From NCBI GenBank assembly GCA_047967505.1, contig CM106539.1: a DNA stretch of 64,000 nt; one strand, given 5' to 3'. Position numbers and translations under genes: made by a program. Of the stretch, positions 58,590 through 64,000 are shown piece by piece. The notes under the pieces were generated by a model. That model worked only from the letters and a program-made list of their open reading frames with translations, was not told the origin of the DNA and did no database searches. Origin of the DNA: Dipteris shenzhenensis (taxonomy: Eukaryota > Polypodiophyta > Polypodiopsida > Gleicheniales). Position 1 is the first letter of the stretch. Each line of letters opens with the position of its first letter.

Positions 58590-60600
58590 TTGTTAGCTTT
58601 GTATTCAACAAAGACTGAGGCTTAAGACATTGAAGAGATGTACTCCTAAAACAATATATACATGGACCTAAAAATTCTCAAAGTCATTTTATTTTAAAAA
58701 GTCAAAGTATAGACGATTTGGTCAAAAGGTCAAATGGTTGACTTTATTTTACCCAATCAATTCTATACTTTGGCCAATCCAACTAATTGTCTGACTTTGA
58801 TGGTAAGAAGACCTATATAAGGATACCCAAGAATCCTTTATTTCTAATTCTTTACTTAAAACATTCAACCCCTTCTAAGAAAAATAAGTAAGATGCTCCT
58901 AGAGCGTTCAATATTTAAAACCCTCATATATCATGTGCATTTCAACAAAATGGTTCTAAATACCTCTTCTATTATGCTCATGTGCTATCTTACAGATTTC
59001 TTAGTGAACTCCTTGGGGGATGTTTTGGTTTTTTGTTGTTGTTTGAGAGAGAGAGAGAGAGAGAGAGAGAGGATCAACCAAGTTAGAGTGAGTGCCTTGA
59101 GTTATAGTTGTAGCTTGTGTTCATCATGTAGTTTCCTTGTATCCTCTTCAACTTTTGAAATATTCATGAGTGTATGCTCATCACATTTATGTATATAGCT
59201 TTTTCCTTGCCTCAAGTTCTATCCTTCATCATGGTTGAGTCTATTCCTCACCTCCTAAGTGCTTATAGGAACATGGTACGAATTAGTCTTTTATACAAAA
59301 CCCATACAAGAAAATTACTCATGGATATCTGAGGGATATTTAAACATGATCTTATCTGCGTAGACGTGAGCATAAGTTTATACATTGGATTGCATAATGG
59401 TGAACTACATAAGGAAGGGTGACTCGAATACTCACTACTACAATTTACCCTATTTGAGCCCTATTTTTGACTTTTTTTTCCGACAATAAACATCTTGGAA
59501 AAAAATTTGCATTTTTTATTAACATGAAAATAAACAGTGAAAAAGTGTGATTATAAAACTATTAGAATTAGCATCAAAATAATTGTGGAAATTAACATTC
59601 TGATCTATGAATGTGCTTGTTGCTTTTATGGATGTTTTAATGAACATTTTAAAGGATGTTGTCGCACTCAGTTTTTGACGCTTATATCTAGTTTTAGTTG
59701 AAACTTTTAGGATGGAAGAGGGGATATCTAGGGGATATCTAGGCCCTAACCCACCCTTCTATTTGTTTGTGTATATGTGTGCATACAAGGACCCAAAAGA
59801 GGGCCGAAGTTGCATTTGAAAGTAGCTAGAGGCATTACATAAAAAAGAGTATTATGTATGAGAGCAAGGAGGGAGAGACTATAAAGGAGTCCACCATCAC
59901 ATTACATCAAAAGTGTATGCATGAAAGTGAGGAGGGAGAGACTAGAAAGGATTCTATCATTGTAGCTACATGCTATTCATTTTCCAAAACTTGGCTCCCA
60001 TATGATCACTACTAGAGCCATTGCTCTCATGTGAATCCTTGTCCTCTCCTTTGCATTTCTCCTTGCTTTCATCATCCCCCCCATTGGTTTCTCCTATGTC
60101 ATTCTAAGCATTCCTCGACACTATATCACATTCTCACTCCTATTGAAAATAGAAATCCAAGGTAAGTGCTCTCTTTTATGAAAGATGCATATCTCAAACT
60201 AGTGCAAAGAAATTTCATGAAAGGTTTATAATTAGAAGCATAGCATATATGTGAAGTTTCACTTATATCAATTACAAATCAAATAACATGCTCTATGAGA
60301 TTATATATTCTCTCAAATGCATGCATCCCATTATCATGTGAATATATGTACTCCTCTCCATGCAATCCTTATTCATAACCTAGTAGTGGAAGCAACATTA
60401 CACACAATTTAAGTCATACCTTGAGCTTGAAAATACTATCTAGAAAAGATAGGGAAAGATGATTCTTGAAAGATCATAATATCTTGAGATTGAAAGTACT
60501 CTCTTGGCTTTAAGTCATAAAAGTAATAGGATGGGGATAGACAATATACTCTCTAGAAAAGATCTAATGATCACACTTGCAAAATCATGATCTAGAGAGA
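58590..60600. other. No supported gene
   Basis: AT-rich; holds (AG)n at 59044-59071. The open frame at 58893-59198 runs through the microsatellite and is not convincing. Confidence 0.35.
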
Positions 60601-60627
60601 GAAATATTAAAACCCTACACTTTTTGA

Positions 60628-60846
60628 GGTCCCTTACAAAAAGGGTAGAGATCCCTTTAGGTCCACTATAAAAATTGTAGACCCCCAAGAAATCCCTTAT
60701 AAAAGTTGCAGACACCCCAAGAAGTCCCCTACAAAAAAGTGTAGATACCACAAGAAGTCCCCTACAAAAACTATAGAGACCCCAAGAGGTCCCTAACAAA
60801 ACTTGTAAAGGCCCCTGGAAGTCCCCTACAAATGGTCTAGAGACCG
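60628..60846 (+). repeat. About 33-bp minisatellite
   Basis: Six to seven units of the type AAGTCCC(C)TACAAAAA then GTAGAGACCCCAAG. It is immediately upstream of a TATA-like box. The 33-bp period keeps one minus-strand frame open (60515-60895), which is not evidence of a gene. Confidence 0.85.
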
Positions 60847-61260
60847 ACATGTATAAATATCTCTTAATGGAAACTCTTTGAGGTTTGATGTTCAAGTCAT
60901 TTTTGTATTAATGTGCTTGATCTCCTTGTGTCCATGCTCCCTTAACACTATTGACATGTAATAGCATGCTCTCTCAACAATATCAACATGTGATAGCATG
61001 CTCTAACCTTGCAGTCTCCCCTCCTCCTCCCTCTCTTCCTCCTCTCTCTTGCTTCTCCACCTCCCTCTCCTTCTCCTTCCTTGTCCTCCTCATCTTATCT
61101 CCTTTTCCTCACCTTGTTCACTCCTCCTCAACCCTTAACCCCATGAATTTGTAAAGGAGACTAGCTCTCCATATCTCAAACATGAACTCTTTCGAAACCC
61201 ACAACTCCTCTTGACCTTAAATACCTAGTTATGTTTCTCAACCCTATCCAACCCTTTCCT
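60628..61260 (+). mobile_element. LTR-like region, second copy
   Basis: The order minisatellite, ATGTATAAATATCTC (60849-60863), CTAACCTTGCAGTCTCC, TCC-rich tract, CTCAACCCTTAACCCCATGA matches the region at 33422-34345. Only the minisatellite differs in sequence. Confidence 0.5.
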
Positions 61261-61578
61261 AAACCCTTGAGCCCTGGGGGGAGTAGTTCATTAAGAAAAA
61301 AGGGAGCTCATTTTGGGGCTTTTTGGCCAAAATGAAAAATAGCTCTCAACCAATGGCCATAGGGCCAATATAACATGGTGAAAATTGAAAATTTCGAAAA
61401 AATTCTAGAATGTTAGAGCAAGAATTAATATTTTATGCATGTACAACTATCAATAACAAAAAAAAATTTTGAGTTATTGACACGGTTCTACTATCTAACA
61501 ATGTCTTATTCAAAAAAGATTACTAAGTGAATAGTGCTTTCCCTCCCAAACTACTCTCCGCTCCCAAAGTACTCTTCC

Positions 61579-61587
<9 letters not shown>

Positions 61588-61639
<52 letters not shown>
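61588..61639. repeat. (TC)n microsatellite
   Basis: About 26 perfect CT units, preceded by an imperfect CT run from 61579. Confidence 0.95.
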
Positions 61640-61643
<4 letters not shown>

Positions 61644-61699
61644 GCTTCCTCGTATGTATTCCTTCAACCTCTAGATTGGGTTGCCTTCTGCGAGTTTTC

Positions 61700-62285
61700 G
61701 GTGGCGATGGCAAACTAGTAACTCAAAGTTACCCCTAGGAGCAAGGTACAAGAGCAGGCTCTTTGTTTTGTTTATATCTCTCTTTGAATTTTCAGAAATT
61801 GCGATGAGCAAGACTATGCTTTTGCAAAATGGTGTGTTTATCAAAATGCTACAAACTGGAATGTAACTTTAAATTTGCAAGTTTTTCATGGGGACGGCAA
61901 ACTAGTAGCTCGACCTCGCTCTATGAGAAGTTGTGTTTATCATAATATCAAGGAGCAAGGTACAAGAGCAAGCTCTTTTCTTTGGTTGGATAATATTCTT
62001 TCAATTTTTGATGAACAAGAGTGTGCTTTTGTGAAATGGTGTGTTTATGAAAATGTTGCAATCTAGAATATAACTTCTGAAAATTTTTCATGGGGATGGA
62101 AACCCAGTAATTGAACCTGGTTCTACGAGAAGCTGTGTTGATCATAATATTGAGGACCAAGGTATCAGAGTGATCTTGTTGCTTTGTCAAACTCTCTCTT
62201 TGATAATATTCTTCAAGTTTTTGATAAGAAGGCCATGCTTATGCAAGATGGTGTGTTTATATAAAAATGATACAGACTAGTATAT
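61700..62285 (+). repeat. About 195-bp tandem repeat, three diverged copies
   Basis: Units start GGCGATGGCAAACTAGTAAC (about 61702), GGGGACGGCAAACTAGTAGC (61890) and GGGGATGGAAACCCAGTAAT (62093). Each contains CAAGGTA(C/T)(A/C)AGAG near its middle and GGTGTGTTTAT near its end. Confidence 0.85.
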
Positions 62286-62350
62286 AATGTGTGCTCCTTG
62301 ATATGTCCATTGTTTCAAGTGTTCAAGTATAAGTTGAGATACTAGTCTCA

Positions 62351-62686
62351 ATGGCATCCATAGAGAATCATAACCATTCTTGTGCAAAACATCATGTTGA
62401 TCAGACTGTCGAGGACAAAGCTATAGATATGAGCTCCCTCCCTCATCAACCTCTTTCCTTTATACCTTCTATCAATGTTGCCAACAAGGTTACTGTTGTG
62501 ATGGCCACTGGCAAAGATTGACTGTATCAAAAGGAGGTTCATGCAGCTAGACTTATGCCAAACGGAATGAGGGAAACTCGAGAAGGAGAAGTTGGCCGTC
62601 AAGCAAAGCGTAAACCCAAAGAGCAGTTAAGTTGCTACATGCTAGGCAACCAAGCAATTGTCGATAGGCATAGAGCAAGAAGGTAA
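62351..62686 (+). pseudogene. Unrecognised decayed open frame
   Basis: From ATG 62351 a frame runs 56 codons to TGA (62519), then another 54 codons in the same frame to TAA (62684). The second half is basic (RQAKRKPKEQ). No family is recognised. It follows the triple repeat and could be a dead mobile-element gene. Confidence 0.25.
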
Positions 62687-62689
62687 ATG

Positions 62690-64000
62690 AGATAAGAGAC
62701 AATACAATTGAGAACCACGAAGTAAGGAGATCAGCGAACGGTGCAATTAATGAGAAGGGAAGCGAATGAGAGCCTTTACAAGCCAAGAGAAAAGGCTGCC
62801 TAAAGACTGACGGGAACATGAAGAGGTTAGCCATTAAACCAAAAAAACTCATCCTGAGAGAGAAAGAGTCATGAAGAGAGACCATGTACTGTCATGACGG
62901 GTCGGAGCGCAGTAAGAAAGATGATAAAAAAAGTGTCGTTCAAGCCAGCCAAGCTTAAGGAAGCCAAGGCTACAGTGGAGGAAAAGGATAGTGAGTGTGA
63001 GTGGAGACGCAGAAAAGGAGCACGCGCTCAGTAGTTCTATTAGGCAGTATAAGGGCACATAAATAGGGGGTGGTAGGATGGAATTAGATAAAGAGCATAA
63101 CGCTCTATCAAGAAGAGCGAGTAGAAAAACGTCATCTACGAGGGGAGTGGGTAGTGGTGGTTAGAGGTTGGGCGGTGGGTAGGGGAAATTTAAGGGTCTA
63201 TTACGTGGATAGTTGGTTAGCAAGAATAGGGGGTTAGGGAAGGTAAGGCATTGGTTATGTGAATGGGAAGCTTAATGTAGGGGTAGTTTCTTTTAGATGG
63301 GTTTATTAAAATCATTAAGAGGGATTTTAAAAGGAGGCTTTAGTTAAAATCAAAAAATGAAAAAATAAAAGGAGTTGGAAAAAGGCAAAAATAGTTTTAA
63401 ATGAAAGTATTCAGAGGGTTTCTTAGGGATTAAAAAACTCGACTAGAAAAGGGGAAATTATTAGTTAGGGAATTATTAAAATGAAAAATAATAGGGATAG
63501 GCTAACCTTACAAATTTAGCTCTAGGTTATCAGTGCATTGTTCTTAGACACCCCCATGACGTAGTCACAAGCTTTTAAAGGATTATTGTGAACCATAGAC
63601 CAAAGGATGAAAACAATCTTCAATTTTGAGGTGGTAAAGATAATTAACTTTGTTTAATAAACATAAGCATAGGAAATTCTAATTTTATATCTAATATATA
63701 TAACATATATTAGCAATTATTCATTAAAGGTGTGCACAAAAAGAAATAGTGTGATTGTAAACAAATGATGATTAAGGGTGGAGGTAACTTTATTAAATGG
63801 AAATTAAAATAAAAATAAGTAGCGAAATTAAATTACTAATAAAGTTTATGAAGAGGAGGTTAAGAAGCAAGTAGAAAAGGGAAAATAATACAATTAAAAC
63901 TTTTATTTTTATTTTAAAGGGGGGATAATAAATTTAGGGGGGGTTTGAAAAGATTACTATATTCATTAAAACACGGTGTGTATAAAAAGAGTCAATGGAA
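62690..64000. repeat. Purine-rich sequence, possible fifth relative of copies A-D
   Basis: A GC-richer part with CATAAATAGGGGG (about 63059) is followed by A/G-dominated sequence to about 63500 and again near the window end, the same texture as the bodies of copies A-D. The diagnostic head sequence was not found, so membership is uncertain. Confidence 0.35.

Noticed and set aside
60515-60895. 126-codon minus-strand ORF with an RGLLGVS-type repeat
   Set aside because: It is produced by a 33-bp minisatellite whose period keeps a frame open; no domain is seen.
62160-62177. GGTATCAGAG-like sequence resembling an initiator-Met primer site
   Set aside because: It lacks the leading TGG match, and the corresponding position in the other two repeat units reads GGTACAAGAG; no LTR end adjoins it.

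Overview
The window looks like nuclear DNA of a land plant with a large, repeat-rich genome. The evidence is two plant-specific gene families (a MORN-repeat PIP5K and a NAC transcription factor) with GT-AG introns, LTR retrotransposon debris, a Pol III SINE, a small copia-type LTR element and many long (AG)n, (TC)n, (GT)n and (TA)n microsatellites. Only about 2.5 kb of 64 kb is recognisable host coding sequence. The sparse genes and repeat style would fit a fern, lycophyte or gymnosperm, but nothing here fixes the species.

Layout. 1-1.4 kb: Ty3/gypsy integrase remnant on the + strand, split by a solo LTR with a perfect 5-bp target duplication. 3.3-4.5 kb (- strand): first coding exon of a PIP5K, with eight MORN repeats and the first residues of the kinase domain; the catalytic exons are not in the window. 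4.6-8.6 kb: mostly featureless DNA upstream of that gene. 8.7 kb: full-length tRNA-derived SINE. 10.2-28.7 kb: accessory region with four copies (A-D) of a strongly purine-rich, LTR-like repeat, a foldback element (14.5 kb), a receptor-kinase C-terminal remnant with internal duplications (15.8 kb), and a decayed retroelement with a tRNA-Asp-type primer site (22.46 kb) and gag (24.0-25.7 kb). 28.7-35.1 kb: further gag debris with a CCHC knuckle, minisatellites and an LTR-like region.

35.1-51.8 kb: three nearly identical direct copies of a 5.56-kb unit, ending inside the last codons of an intact three-exon NAC gene (51.8-53.3 kb, - strand). Both internal junctions carry the last 13 codons and stop of that NAC gene plus a 12-bp filler that seems copied from about 90 bp away. 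This recent tandem amplification next to a transcription factor gene is the most notable structure in the window.

53.3-64 kb: NAC upstream region, microsatellites, a complete small copia-type LTR element on the - strand (56.9-58.6 kb), a second copy of the 33-kb LTR-like region with a different minisatellite (60.6-61.3 kb), a triple 200-bp tandem repeat (61.7-62.3 kb) and purine-rich sequence to the end.

The two host genes show no functional link. One encodes a phosphoinositide kinase N-terminus, the other a DNA-binding regulator. Everything else is mobile-element or simple-repeat sequence. No CRISPR, operon or other prokaryotic feature is present.
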